From NCBI GenBank assembly GCA_015501585.1, contig JADNRY010000864.1, positions 1 to 23,338 of the forward strand: 23,338 bases of DNA. The letters run 5' to 3'. A model generated the notes under the pieces. The model made no database searches. It had not been told where the DNA came from and was given only the letters and a program-made list of their open reading frames with translations. Origin of the DNA: Rhodocollybia butyracea. Its lineage: Eukaryota; Basidiomycota; Agaricomycetes; Agaricales; Omphalotaceae. Made by a program: the position numbers and the translations under genes. Every line of letters begins with the position of its first letter. Within the stretch, counting starts at the first letter, position 1. Positions 1-10,419 of this stretch are shown piece after piece.

Positions 1-898
1 TCTACACTGGTCAGGTCATTCCCAACTGCTTTGAGAACTTCGATATATGGGTCAGAGAGTTCTAGCCCAGTGGTAAGAAGCAGAGCTCTCGAAGATGGCG
101 TGTGCATGCGTTGCATTCACATCCCACTTCAGGTTCTGATAAAATATGACTGAGCTCAAAATTTGACCGAGGATGCAGGAACCAAAATTCGAGGATCTCC
201 GGATCCGGCTGGGGGCCCAACGTGAGCCGGGTGAGACGATGTCGGATGACGGGCGATGAGATAGGGGGAGTGAAGGAAAGAAGATCTTCAATGTGGCGCC
301 AGAGCCATTTGGCCTGAGACGGACAGTAATCAATGTTCTCAATTGTCAACGCGTCAAGATTCGAAAGTAAACTCGGACATGTTAGAGGGAAAGGAAATAT
401 CTGTCGTAGGTCTCCAATCACAGCGTCTGAGATCTCAAGCTCCTGTAAAAAGGGACTGTGTTGAAGGAACGCGGGTAACGTTTGAACCTTCGTTTCGTCA
501 TAGTGCCTAGGAAATGCCGCCCCAACAGTCGTAAGGACCGTAGACCTCCGAGAGGATAGGAGAGGAACTCCTTTGTGTGCGCCTCGGAGCCTCGACATGA
601 CAGGGTAAGTTGGGTTATGAACCGAGGGAATCATTAACGATGATTTAAGGAGGGACACTATCTGAAGGCTCTGGTCATTGAGTTCCCAAGGATCCAGTGG
701 GCAAGCGGGCTTTGTGGCAACATTGACAATACTCGTGCACCCGAAAAGATGTGTTTGAGCTGGGCGAAGAAAGAACCGATGAGTTAGGGTTAGTGTGCGA
801 AGGACCCGGGGTTCATCCACATAAATCAACAATTTTATCGAAAAGCTCTTGTGGAAGAGTGGAAAGGGACATTTCGATGAAGTTGTCTGCGGAACCAC
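1..898 (-). CDS. F-box/LRR-like hypothetical protein, 3' part, runs off left edge
   Basis: A minus-strand reading frame of about 278 codons with leucine-rich stretches such as LPAFLQHSPFLQELEISD and RHRLTRLTLGPQPDPEILEF. This style (proline-bounded, 'highest-scoring LRR' helices and strands) is common in the large families of F-box-associated hypothetical proteins of agaricomycetes. No F-box is visible; it would lie upstream. The frame has no good ATG at its 5' end, so an upstream exon or a different start is likely and 898 is only the open-frame limit. The frame ends in a TAG at 62-64, just after a GGG run (66-68). One extra G there would continue into GLELSDPYIEVLKAVGNDL, which reads like the same protein and runs out of the window. 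I therefore treat the stop as an apparent frameshift. The family call rests on composition only, and no function can be assigned. Confidence 0.4.
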
Positions 899-1396
899 GC
901 TTCTTTTATAGGATTCAAGAAATCTTAGGAGCCTTTGGTCATTTTGGGATTACAATATTACAATCTCTGTTCCATTGTCCTTATGTAACTCCAGGCCTAA
1001 ACATTATTTTTACGGGTGTGGAAATCGCTGGACCACACAATGGAACTTGACTCCAGCCCACTGCCTAGTAATTAACACACATTGGCCACACAAAATTAAT
1101 AAGTACTTGTACATGCTGTATTAGGTAAAGATAAGTTGGATATGATGTCGTTTTAACTCATGACTCCAGTTATTACTACTACATACTCTAAACTAAAACC
1201 TCACGCTGCAGATCTATCCAGACGATTGCCATATAAGTACATCTGTGCTAAGTAACTGATCCGGACCGACAGCTCCGATATCGAAGGACATGTGACCGTA
1301 TCCCTGAGGTTCAACTCTCTATTTCTTGTTCTAACTACATCTTCGACCCAGAGTATCAAGGAGGTTTGGCTTTTGGAGACAATCTATCTGCGCACA
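899..1396. other. intergenic, upstream of the LIM-domain gene
   Basis: About 500 nt between the divergent F-box-like and LIM genes. It is AT-rich with stops in all frames. I see no RNA gene or repeat. It must hold the promoters and 5' leaders of both neighbours, but I cannot identify a specific element. Confidence 0.4.
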
Positions 1397-4298
1397 ATGG
1401 GTTTCTGTAGAAGATGCGGTGAGATAGTATCGTCAGCGGCTGGTGACCGCTGCAAGGTACGTCGGGCTTTTACCTCTTCGGCCTTTCGAATAATCCAGTT
1501 TGACAGTGCGGTGGAACGGCTGTGGCTCCCGTAGTTGCCTGGAAAGAAAAGCCGAATGATCCTTGGGCGAAAACTTACGTTTCCAAAATCCCCTTCGAGG
1601 AAGCCTCAGCCAATAGACACCAGCGCAGTAAAGAGCAACACTACAGGAACGTCATCATCATCATCCTCGCCCACTAAACGGTTTCCCCGTCCCTTATCGT
1701 CCTACTCTTCATCTTCATCAAACCCAATAGCTCAACGTGTCACAGAACACATTACGGCGACTACCTCTCAGATAAATCGTCCTCCTTCACCATTGAAGAA
1801 CTCAACAGTTATTTCTCCAGAATCTGGTATCCTCCCTTCACTCAATTCACATAGCACCGGCTCTCTTTCTAAGGTTTATGGATCAGTGTTGCAATCCAAA
1901 GAATCGCTGGCATCTCACGCCTGTGCTTTTTGTGGTACCGCATTCCCTCCAGACAGCACTATCTATCCGGAACCATACGGAGAAGCATCTAAGCCTACGC
2001 GTTTCCTTTGTCGCGACTGTTTTGCACTCAATGGAGGTGCGAAAGGAGACTGTCCGGGCTGCTCTCGAGCTGTTCTAGCTTTGAAATCAGAAGGACCGTA
2101 TATCCAAGCCGGTGGTGCTTATTGGCACAAGGCCTGCTTTACTTGCGAAGGCTGCGGCACAAATATCGGTGACTCGCCAATGGTGGATCTTCTTGGAAAG
2201 CCTTCTTGTGCAGAGTGCTTCGATAGCTGCTTAAAGCGAGACAGTACTCCAAAGAAGAACCGGACTAGCACGGCTCGCATGGATAGTCCAATGCGTAATC
2301 TAGGCGGTCTCGGTAGTCCTGACTCTAAAAGCAGAGAAGGAAGCCCCGCGATGGAGGAGCTAGAACAGCGTTTGGGTATCGTCAAGAGTCGCCAATCCAG
2401 TCCTGCATTGGAAGAGCTTTCTCAAAGGCTCAGCATGCTTGCTACATCCCCTAAGATCAATCGCTACGACTCTCTAAGTCGTTCACCTTCTCCTCGACGA
2501 CCCATATCGACTCTTGACTCCAGTCCGCTACTAAACCGCAGCGAACGTCTTTCGCGAACAGACACGGAAGAAAGCCGTAACCGAGCTTCACTTCTCATTG
2601 CTCAGCTGACAGGATTGTCTAGTCCTTCCTCCCCTGTAACTGCTGATCAAGTCGAGGAAATGAAGCAACGTTTCATGAAGTCGACTTCCAGCTCTCAGGC
2701 TTCTCCGGCTCACTCACCACCATCGTCTGTCCTTCGTTCACGACTGCGCATCTCGCGATCATCCGGCTCACTCAGTTCGTTCCCCAATAAACTTCTAGGC
2801 AGCCCTAGTGAAGCTGGGACCCCAGATTTAATATCGGATTACTCCGATTCTGCTACTCAGTCGTCTGTGGGTCCTGATTCACCTCCACGCCTATCAGACG
2901 AAGGAGATGATGCCTTTCTGGTCGCCAAGCTGTACGGCCGAGGTCTTGGGACCCGCTATGCTCGTTCGGGCTTTCTGGAGGATACTCACGACGTAATTAT
3001 TGAAGAGACGAACAGTCAGTTGAATACTCCAGATAACACACCAAAACACAAAAGTCTTTCCTCAACAAAGACTACCCCTGTGACTACTCCCAGTAAAGCG
3101 CCTGTCCCAAGAAAACCGCTGCCTAAACCCCGTTCAACAGGATCGAGAGTGGAGCAGACTGCATCACAGTCGAACAGTTGTGCCAAGTGTCACAAGCAAC
3201 TGTTTTCTGTACGTGAAGGAGGGCGATACCTTACAGTCCCTGATGATACGGGAGCTCTAAAAACTTACCACACTGCTTGTTTTACTTGTTCTGTCTGCGG
3301 ATTGGAGTTCCAGCAGGGAGCACAGCAACAAGCTGCATTTGTCAAAGGAAAAGGAGGCCCATGCCACGTCGATGTAAGCCATTCGATGTTCACGATATGA
3401 GTTTTACTGACTTTTCTGTCGATGTAGTGCGTACCTCCGGCGAAGATCGCCGTGCCAAAGGCCCCCGATCCTCCCACTCAGGCTTTACCCGTACGTCGCA
3501 CACACACTATCTCTAAGTCGATTTCGTCACTCTCCTCGCCTTCGCCGCCATCCTCTCCCAATTCAAATTCGTATGTGTCCTCAAGGTATACCCGCCCCCC
3601 TGAAAGCGCTCCTATATTGTCTAGTTCAAGCTCGGCATCGTCTTTGAGGTTCGGAAGCTCAAACGCCTGTCCTGGTTGCAACAAATCTGTGCCACAAGTG
3701 TTCTTTGGTATCAGTGAAGGAGAGCGTAGTGTTCAAGGACCGAATGGTACCAGATGGCACATAATGTGTCTTGTTTGTGGGGGGAGAAAAAAACCGGCGA
3801 AGGGTGTTCTCCGAGGCCGGGATGAGCGCAGGAAAGGTGAACCCGGATGTGGTAAAAGACTGGACTCCGCAGCCAAGACTGACGGCGAAAACGCTGTGTA
3901 CTGTCGAGAGTGCTGGGTGAGTTTTGAACAAGTATTATATTGGACTAGCTGACCTTTCTGGATGTTAGCTCCTCCTTCCCGCAGCACCTACTTCTTCTCA
4001 ATGGTCGCCTACACGAGCACCCCTTGCACTAAACAAAGTCGCACCCCAATATACTGGTACAACCACTCTGGCACGACAATTCACTGGCCTTAGTGGTGGA
4101 GACGGAAATGGTCCGCTCCTGAAGCAACTCACTGGCGGAGGGTTGAGCCCAACGCGAAGTCTGAGTCCTACCAAACAGCTAGGGTCATTCAGACCACGTC
4201 CAAAGAGTGTAATTGGTATGAGGTCATCAAAGAGCGTTGATGAAGGACGTGGGATGTTTTTGGTGCGACAAATGACTGGAACAGGGGACAATCAATAA
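1397..4298 (+). CDS. LIM-domain protein (paxillin-like class) with N-terminal zinc-ribbon-like Cys cluster
   Basis: Exons 1397-1456, 1507-3373, 3428-3916 and 3969-4298; introns of 50, 54 and 52 nt start GTACGT, GTAAGC and GTGAGT. About 914 residues. The N terminus MGFCRRCGEIV...DRCKCGG gives a CxxC...CxC cluster split by intron 1. A long Ser/Pro-rich linker follows. Cys/His-rich modules lie at about nt 1922-2230 (CAFC, CPGC, WHKACFTCEGC, CAEC), 3178-3440 (CAKC, YHTACFTCSVC, CHVDC) and 3667-3913 (CPGC, WHIMCLVCGG, YCREC). These match the LIM pattern, in which each zinc finger pair is a protein-protein docking site; fungal relatives act at sites of polarised growth and cytokinesis. The C-terminal tail repeats RQFTG, KQLTG, RQMTG. 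Exon 2 changes frame near an AAAA run at 1585-1588: SPSRKPQ follows TYVSK only if one A is removed. A 79-nt intron (1531-1609) would also restore frame but would delete the WAKTYV segment. The LIM identity is firm; the paxillin-like label is inference. Confidence 0.85.
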
Positions 4299-5075
4299 AT
4301 CGATGAAGAGCTTTATGAGAATAGAACTGATGGTGGTATCTAAGGACTTCCGATGGACTTTTTGTGCTTTGATATGTGTTGAAATGTATTTCCAGTGTTG
4401 TGTCAATTTTGAAAGTGTTCCGCGAGAAGCATTAAAACGTCAGTAACACGCTTTGGAAGGCATTGCGAGGGAAAGTACTGCTAAGGATCTTGATCAGAAT
4501 GCTATCTCTCTCCTCTTGCAGCGCACTTAAGCACTGTGTGTAGCGTTTCGTAGTGTATGGACTGATGCATGTTCCTCTACTTTTTTCGAACTCGAGTAAT
4601 ACGAATCGCGAATCGTGCCACAGACATCGTGAGCGCTTAAACCTTTTATTGTTCGTGGACAGTCTTGACCAGCTTGGCCAGAAACAAGGGACAGACCGTA
4701 CTAATTGGTTGACAACGCTGCATGAAGGCACTGTAAACGAGACTTTTGGTAAGGAAAAAAGATAAAGTGAGACAGTGTTGGTAATCACCAAATTAGCGCT
4801 AGTATCAATGAACGGTAGATCTGATCAACCTCACAAATTTCCACCAATGATGTTTTGATTCTGTCGTCAAGCCATAATGCATAAAAGTGCCGGTTTCCTT
4901 ACCCCTTCTTCTCTGTACTCTTCGAGGGAGTACAAAGTAGTTAGCTGAGCTACTCAGTTGGAGCAGTTCCATCGCTCCTTTTCGTTGCCTTTCATATTCC
5001 ATTGGTTTGCAGGTCAACTCTTGGTTTCACTCACAGTTGAGCTGGGTTCAACCTGGTCTTTGTCGACATTTCGCT
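4299..5075. other. intergenic: LIM gene 3' end and promoter of the seven-span gene
   Basis: About 780 nt between two plus-strand genes. Short open frames exist on both strands (for example near 4432-4791) but have no intron structure or recognisable protein. I see no repeat or RNA gene. It should hold the LIM terminator and the downstream promoter. Confidence 0.4.
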
Positions 5076-7701
5076 ATGCTTGTTCATTCCCTGACGGTTC
5101 AAGCTCTTGTACCCAGAGCCAGCACCACTCTCACAAGTGATCGTGCAGTGAGTCTTGGAATCCGAAACAACTACTGCTCGGTTCTAACAGGCAAAATTCT
5201 AGATCGAATTAGTTCTTGCGGATATTCCCTTCTTTTCTGTTGGACTGGTAGCCTTTGCTTTCTTCGCTTTCATGCTTATCATGAGACGTGTCAATTTGTG
5301 CGTTCATGATTAGTCTTTGCTTGCGAACTTAATACTAACCGTCAATGTAGGCTTTCCATATATCTTTATTCCACTGCTTTATTCAGCTTCGGCGCCGTAG
5401 TCCTTGATCTGGCCCAACTACTTTCTCGAGGAAACCTGAATGTGGATAAAGGAACGGGCATAAGTTCGAGCATCACAATTTTGATGAACATACGAGAAGT
5501 GGGTTTTAGTGCTGGAACGGGTTTGAAGTATCTCTTCTGGTGGACTTTTATTGCTGAAAGGCCACGAGGAGAACCACCACCAACAGCGAACTTCAGTGAC
5601 CCAAAAGCCTACTTTTACTATGCGGAAAACTCCCATAGCGCCAGATGGGATCGGTGGGGACATCTCGGTATTTTCCTAAAGTATATCCTGTTGGCGGCCA
5701 TTCTTTCGATTCCTATACTGCAAATCATCTGGCGGATCGCGGTTAGGCATTTTGGTACCGTGTACATGCTCGAATCAACTGTCGAGATTCTGGTCACTGC
5801 TCTGTTCATACTGAAAGTGTTTCTCAATGTTTTTTTATCGCCGGAGTCGCCTTGGTGGAAACCCTTCCGGTTTTATGGTGTTCCATTGATTGCGTTACTT
5901 ATCAACCTTGCTCTTAGTATTGGACAGTTGGCCCACTGTGAGTATACCTGGATACTTCTCAAATATTTTCACGCTTATTTCAATCAGTCTCTTTCTCGGA
6001 ATCAACTCTCGGGCGGTTCCTTCAAGCAATCGAGGTCTATATCATGATAATCTTTTTATTGGTGGTGGCTTTTTACAAAATCCCAGTCAGACCCACCCGA
6101 CCGAGTAGTATTCAAATGTCAGATGAGAAACCTCAGGATCTACGGTCACCTACAATGCCGTTTGCTCCTTCTGGTGCGCTTCCAACTTCCGAAGAACCTC
6201 AATCCAGAACATCGATGGTATCTCGGGTTTCTTCTTGGATACTTGCCCCTCGGTTGAAATCTAGAGAGCGGCGAATGTCAGAAGATGTGGAAGCAGCTCC
6301 TGGGTCCAACGAAGCTGGGTTTATCATAGTCTCACCACCCCCGGTGCAGCCAGTGGTTGCAGAGTCGAGTCACATGGCAATTCGGGAATCGGGACAGCAA
6401 AATGCTCCGACATCGCCTTCCCCGAATATCCCTCACAATTCTATTCCCTTTATTGATCCTATTGCCCCAGTTCCTGTCGATACCCCGTCTGTTTTGCTTT
6501 CGGAATTAGATCAAAGGACAGATCGACCTTACACTGGCGTTTCGTTGCGTTACTATGGGCTGAGCCGTGACTCGCTCCTGTCCCTGTCTCCTCCAAATCC
6601 AGCTTTCATTGCTGACGACACGAGATCTTTCAATAGTTCTAGGACAGAGTCTCCTGTGTATGGACTCGATGGGATTGTCAGACAGAAGCGTAACTCGATT
6701 GGTTCATCATTGGCTCGTACACGCGAGCCGAGTATATCTTCCTTTGATGAGCTCATTCAACAGCAAGCTGAACTCGATAGGAGTATTGCGGCACTCCGGT
6801 TGTTCTCCCCACCTTCCATGGAAGAAGCGCTTCCCGAGGGTTTATCACCACAAGAAGAAGAACCGGGTCGCTCTGCGAACTCTCGCATTAACCGCACCAT
6901 TAGCTCAGCTACAACATCTTCTGCCCGTAGCGAGTTCTCACTTTCTGTATTCCCTGATCCACCAACTGTTGGCGTTGAACCTTCGCGAACGTCCTTGGCG
7001 GCGATACGCGCAAAACGAGCAAGGTTATCTCGTCGAGACGTGCCCTCGTCCTTTGATTTGAACGGTTCAATTGATTCGCTACATGCCCCAATTGGCCTGG
7101 TACTTGGCAGGTCCACTGGCTCCAATGCCACCTTATACGACGTCACATCGTTTATCGGAGGTGAATTGTGTTTGTGTTTGTGCCCTGAAAATTATATCTT
7201 AAGCTGATCTTTTCAGATTTAACCTTGCCCTCATCGTCGCGTCCATTAACATCAGAAGTGGTCGATAGCTCCACTTCCTTGAGACCCTTGGCATTAACAG
7301 CTGAAATACCGCCTAAGCCCGAGATAGAAAATTCTCAAGAAGAAGAGCCACTAGCTAATGAGGCTCGAGATCAGGGTATCGCTGATGACGAGGATAAGGA
7401 TGTGAATACTATTGCCGAACTTACTCGTAAAACTTCATATCCACAACTTCGGCCTTTCTTCCTTGGCAACGTAACTTCGGCCCCCGCTGTTTCTTCGCCG
7501 TTGACAACTGCAGGTTCGCGCGCGCCATCTGCAGCACCCGTCGGTCCTCGTAAACCTGCAACTGGGCGGTTAGCGCTGCCTTCACAGCCAAAACTTGCAA
7601 TAAGTGGACCAAGACCATCATCCGTGAACCAGAATCAAGCGCCCGGAGCGTTTGAAAGTCCACGGCCTCCTCCTTCGTTCCCATCAGGCAACATCGCTTA
7701 G
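5076..7701 (+). CDS. seven-span membrane protein with long disordered cytoplasmic tail
   Basis: Exons 5076-5147, 5203-5297, 5351-5937, 5988-7160 and 7217-7701 join in frame with no correction (803 residues). The introns (50-56 nt) have clear donors (GTGAGT, GTGCGT, GTGAGT, GTGAAT), one with a TACTAAC branch site. The first ~320 residues hold seven hydrophobic spans, including FFSVGLVAFAFFAFMLIM, LSIYLYSTALFSFGAVVL, FLKYILLAAILSIPILQI, VEILVTALFILKVFLNVF, VPLIALLINLALSIGQLA and AIEVYIMIIFLLVVAFY. The remaining ~480 residues are Ser/Pro/acidic-rich, low in complexity and without a domain I recognise. The layout (short N terminus, seven spans, long tail rich in possible phosphorylation sites) resembles receptor-like fungal proteins, but I cannot place it in a named GPCR family. 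The intron phases make the gene model strong; the function is unknown. Confidence 0.8.
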
Positions 7702-7869
7702 TTGGCTGGCCTAAAACTGGTTGTCGTTTGTACTTGTTAATTGTATAGTAGTACGTTAAATTTCTGTGTGCTTTTTGTCACACGCTCAAATTGAATTTTA
7801 GGCGTTGTTGATTACTCAAAATTCTATGCTTAGACGAACAAGAGCATTCATCAAAGTAATTGCTATAAT
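7702..7869. other. 3' flank of the seven-span gene up to the foldback element
   Basis: AT-rich sequence without coding potential. It probably holds the 3' untranslated region and the polyadenylation site of the upstream gene. The inverted arm of the foldback element starts at about 7870. Confidence 0.4.
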
Positions 7870-8220
7870 TATGCTGTTCGATTGTGGACAAAACCCTGTT
7901 TGCGATTTTTATGTTATTTGTGCGATTTTCATAAGGTTTGGTCCGCGCTCGCTAGGCTCGTTCCCCGCTTCCAGATGTTGATACGATCAATGGTCGGCCG
8001 GCTATGCGAGGAAGCAGAGTCTCCGACCAAATGGCACGAGTCTACGCGCTTGCCTTCACTTCTGCATGCGCGCATTCGATTCCGTGCGTGCGTCTGATTT
8101 TTCGAGAAAACAGTCTTGAGATTTACTATATCCGGTGAGGACTGGCAGTCTTGATTCAGCTAATATGACTGCCTAACTTGGACATATTTCTCTCAATGTG
8201 CTCATATTTTGGCAGATAAT
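7870..8220 (+). repeat. left inverted arm of foldback element
   Basis: Pairs with 9180-9429 on the opposite strand. Matching landmarks in order: TATGCTGTTCGATTGTG, GCGATTTTTATGT, the 48-nt identical block at 7935-7982, GACCAAATGGCACGAGTCTA, CTATATCCGGT and TTGGCAGATAAT. About 90 nt between the fifth and sixth landmarks region are unique to, or expanded in, this copy. Confidence 0.75.
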
Positions 8221-8557
8221 TGGGTGAGCAATGCAATCCCAAGTATTGGACCACTGAAGCCGAGCACAGCCACGGCGTGGATTCAAACTGCTTTGACCGG
8301 CCAAAGCAAATTCACGGAGCGCCAAGGCTGGAGCGCCCGAGCCGTTGGTGCGGTATTATGCACTCTAATCAGCGAGGCGCCGTTTCGTTTATTCGAGCAC
8401 GTTAGGCAGACACGGGAGTCACCCTGTATCAGCGATGACTCCCTGAATTCGGATTGGAGAGTGAACTAGGGACATAGTTACATGAACGTAGATGAATAGA
8501 AGTATTTTATAAGGGCAAGTGGAGGGAGGGTAGCGAAAACTTCTATGAACTAAACGG

Positions 8558-8657
8558 CTGAGAGAGCATATGGATAAGTTAGACAGAGGAAAACTTTATA
8601 CCAGAGCTATGTACATACCTGAGAGCGAACACGGACAAGTTAGACAGTGGAAAACTT
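8558..8657 (+). repeat. pair of 39-nt direct repeats inside the foldback element
   Basis: Copy 1 is 8558-8596 and copy 2 is 8619-8657, 61 nt apart start to start. Both begin CTGAGAG and share a 24-nt core that differs at two positions (GATAAGTTAGACAGAGGAAA against GACAAGTTAGACAGTGGAAA, then ACTT in both). Such subterminal or internal repeats can be transposase binding sites; here this is only a suggestion. Confidence 0.6.
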
Positions 8658-9179
8658 GTAATGCTACCGTGGCTCTCAACTATTTATAGGAGTAAGTGAA
8701 ATATAAAAATGAATGAGAGACAAAAAAGGGGCCGGAACCGGGGTACGGGACCCAGTACTCAAACCGATGGAAAGGAGAACGGGGTCTGAGTCGCGCGGAG
8801 CGTACACTGACCATTGGTGAGTGGAAGGAAGATGATGTATATATCATCACTTACCTCGATGATTAGACTCTTGTAAATAAATCTTTAAAACGCGATAAAG
8901 TAGGATTTGTGACATTGCTCACCCATTCTGTGTTACACAGAGCCATACATAGGCTCAGGTAGTGAGTTGCTGAGATACTTATTTTGGCCAAACATACAAG
9001 ATTATACAAAGTCGATATCTTCTCACTTTTATCTTGCTCTTAAACTGGCACATTCACCTGAGCAATAAGTATACTATTGAGTGCTACATACTTACTTACT
9101 CTGTATCAGTCTGTGGGCCTACTGAACATTGACATAGCTTTATGTACAAAATACTGGCCCCTCGATTCACTTTATAAAG

Positions 9180-9429
9180 GATTATCTGCCAATGTAAGAA
9201 GGGTACATTGACTAGGCCTTACCGGATATAGCGCGCGCGCGTGGAAATGAAGGCGAGCGTGTAGACTCGTGCCATTTGGTCAGAGACTCCAGAGAAAGCT
9301 GGCTGACTGTTGATCGCATCAACATCTGGAAGCGGGGAACGAGCCTAGCGAGCGCGGACCAAACCATATGAAAATCGCGCAAATCACATAAAAATCGCAT
9401 ACAGGGTTTTGTCACAATCGAACAGCATA
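9180..9429 (-). repeat. right inverted arm of foldback element
   Basis: Reverse complement of the left arm, with the same landmarks in the same order. It contains an alternating purine-pyrimidine tract (gcgcgcgcgcg at about 9231-9241) where the left arm has the diverged tgcatgcgcgcattcg. It ends outward at 9429 in ...CAGCATA. Confidence 0.75.
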
Positions 9430-10419
9430 CCTAATGGATGAGGAAGGCGCAAATGATATATCAATTCCAAGCCTACACTAGGCCTTATGTTTTAGGATCC
9501 TTTATTGTCTTCGCGATCAGATAGTTTTCAGGTATATATGATTGAATTATACCAGCGATTTCAGAACGACGCGATAATTAGAAGGTCAAGAAGTTTCTTT
9601 CGCCTGAGATCTCAGTGCGGAAGGCATTTATTCTCCTTCTGAACCTTTCTGCCCTTAAGCGATCATTGCGACACTGACGCCTAGACGAACGCGTCTCTTC
9701 ATAAATTATGGATATCTCATTCAGTGCTTACTTGGAGTGATTAGTTTATGCTGCTTCCGTACTTACTTAGAGATCGGTCTCCAGCAGACCGAAGTTGAGG
9801 ACACTGGACAGACTACATATTCTCGTGCGTCATGTACGCTTCGATATTGTCCACGAGCCCCCCAAAGGACGTTGTGCATGGAGACCCAAGAGAGCGCCAA
9901 TAGTTTCTTTTGTGAAGGAGACTATGTCTTCTCACTATTGTGCTGGCTTAGGCTAAGGCTTCTCCACCCAGTTCACACGACCTTTGAAACATTTTAATCA
10001 ATCTCTAGACATGCACGGCCGTACTGCGGGATTCAGCTTTGAAGCACAGCGTTTTACCCTCTGTTATGCTTCTTATCTCACTTCCGTCGTTTGAAGAAGA
10101 TGATCGCGTTTCATTCCTAACAGTCGGAACGACAAACAACCAAGTATGAGTAAGGAGAAGGTCAAATTTCCGGAGGCGCAGAGAAGCTGTTTGATGGATA
10201 GTTCGACCAAGGAGTGTACTTGAATAGACTAGTTCTGTCGTAGTTCCCCGCCAATAAGATGTAGTATAGATTGAGATAACTCGCTGGGTATTCAACCGTA
10301 TTGGACACAGCGTAGTGATACAAGAGCTTGACCGAAAAGAAACAGGCAAACATTATTATTGTCTTGGGGCATGATGGAACTGCAAGATAACGATATTAAC
10401 AGGGGACAAAGATAGATCG
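9430..10419. other. gene-poor stretch between foldback element and prefoldin gene
   Basis: About 990 nt with no gene I can support. Open frames at 9737-9997 (+) and 10005-10349 (-) show no domain, no family-like composition and no matching splice sites. The 11-nt string ACTAGGCCTTA occurs both in the right arm of the element (about 9211) and just outside it (about 9476). The last part should contain the terminator of the prefoldin gene. Confidence 0.4.

Larger units (their letters stand above)
7870..9429. mobile_element. foldback / non-autonomous DNA-transposon-like element, 1.56 kb
   Basis: Two long inverted arms face each other: 7870-8220 and, on the other strand, 9429-9180. Both outer ends read TATGCTGTTCGATTGTG inward. 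A 48-nt block is identical between arms (7935-7982 and 9318-9365, inverted), and the outer ~200 nt are roughly 85-90% identical by eye. The left arm carries about 90 nt of extra sequence near its inner end. The TA at 7870-7871 and 9428-9429 could be a duplicated TA target, as in Tc1/mariner-type elements, or simply part of the arms. The ~960-nt core holds no convincing transposase; its longest open frame (8209-8469) has no recognisable domain. The element therefore looks non-autonomous. The superfamily is not determined. Confidence 0.75.

Noticed and set aside
2119..2385. Antisense frames across the LIM gene (2119-2385, 3265-3477, 3659-3931)
   Set aside because: They mirror a strongly supported coding sequence and vanish at its introns.
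6553..7146. Antisense frames over the tail of the seven-span gene
   Set aside because: Low-complexity coding sequence on the plus strand produces open antisense frames; no independent support.
8060..8085. GCATTCGATTCCGTGCG resembles the T-loop (B box) of a tRNA
   Set aside because: No acceptor stem, anticodon arm or A box at the required distance on either strand.
7882..8097. Open frames in both arms (7882-8097 + and 9212-9415 -) encode similar peptides (WSALARLVPRFQMLIRS and a variant)
   Set aside because: The similarity follows from the arms being inverted copies of each other. No start context, introns or domain, so not evidence for a conserved protein.
8209..8469. 86-codon open frame in the core of the foldback element
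   Set aside because: No transposase motif (no DDE/DDD spacing, no zinc finger), and it begins inside the arm. Probably chance.
10005..10349. Minus-strand 114-codon frame downstream of prefoldin
   Set aside because: Composition and lack of hydrophobic core or domain suggest noncoding; it lies where the 3' flank of PFD1 is expected.
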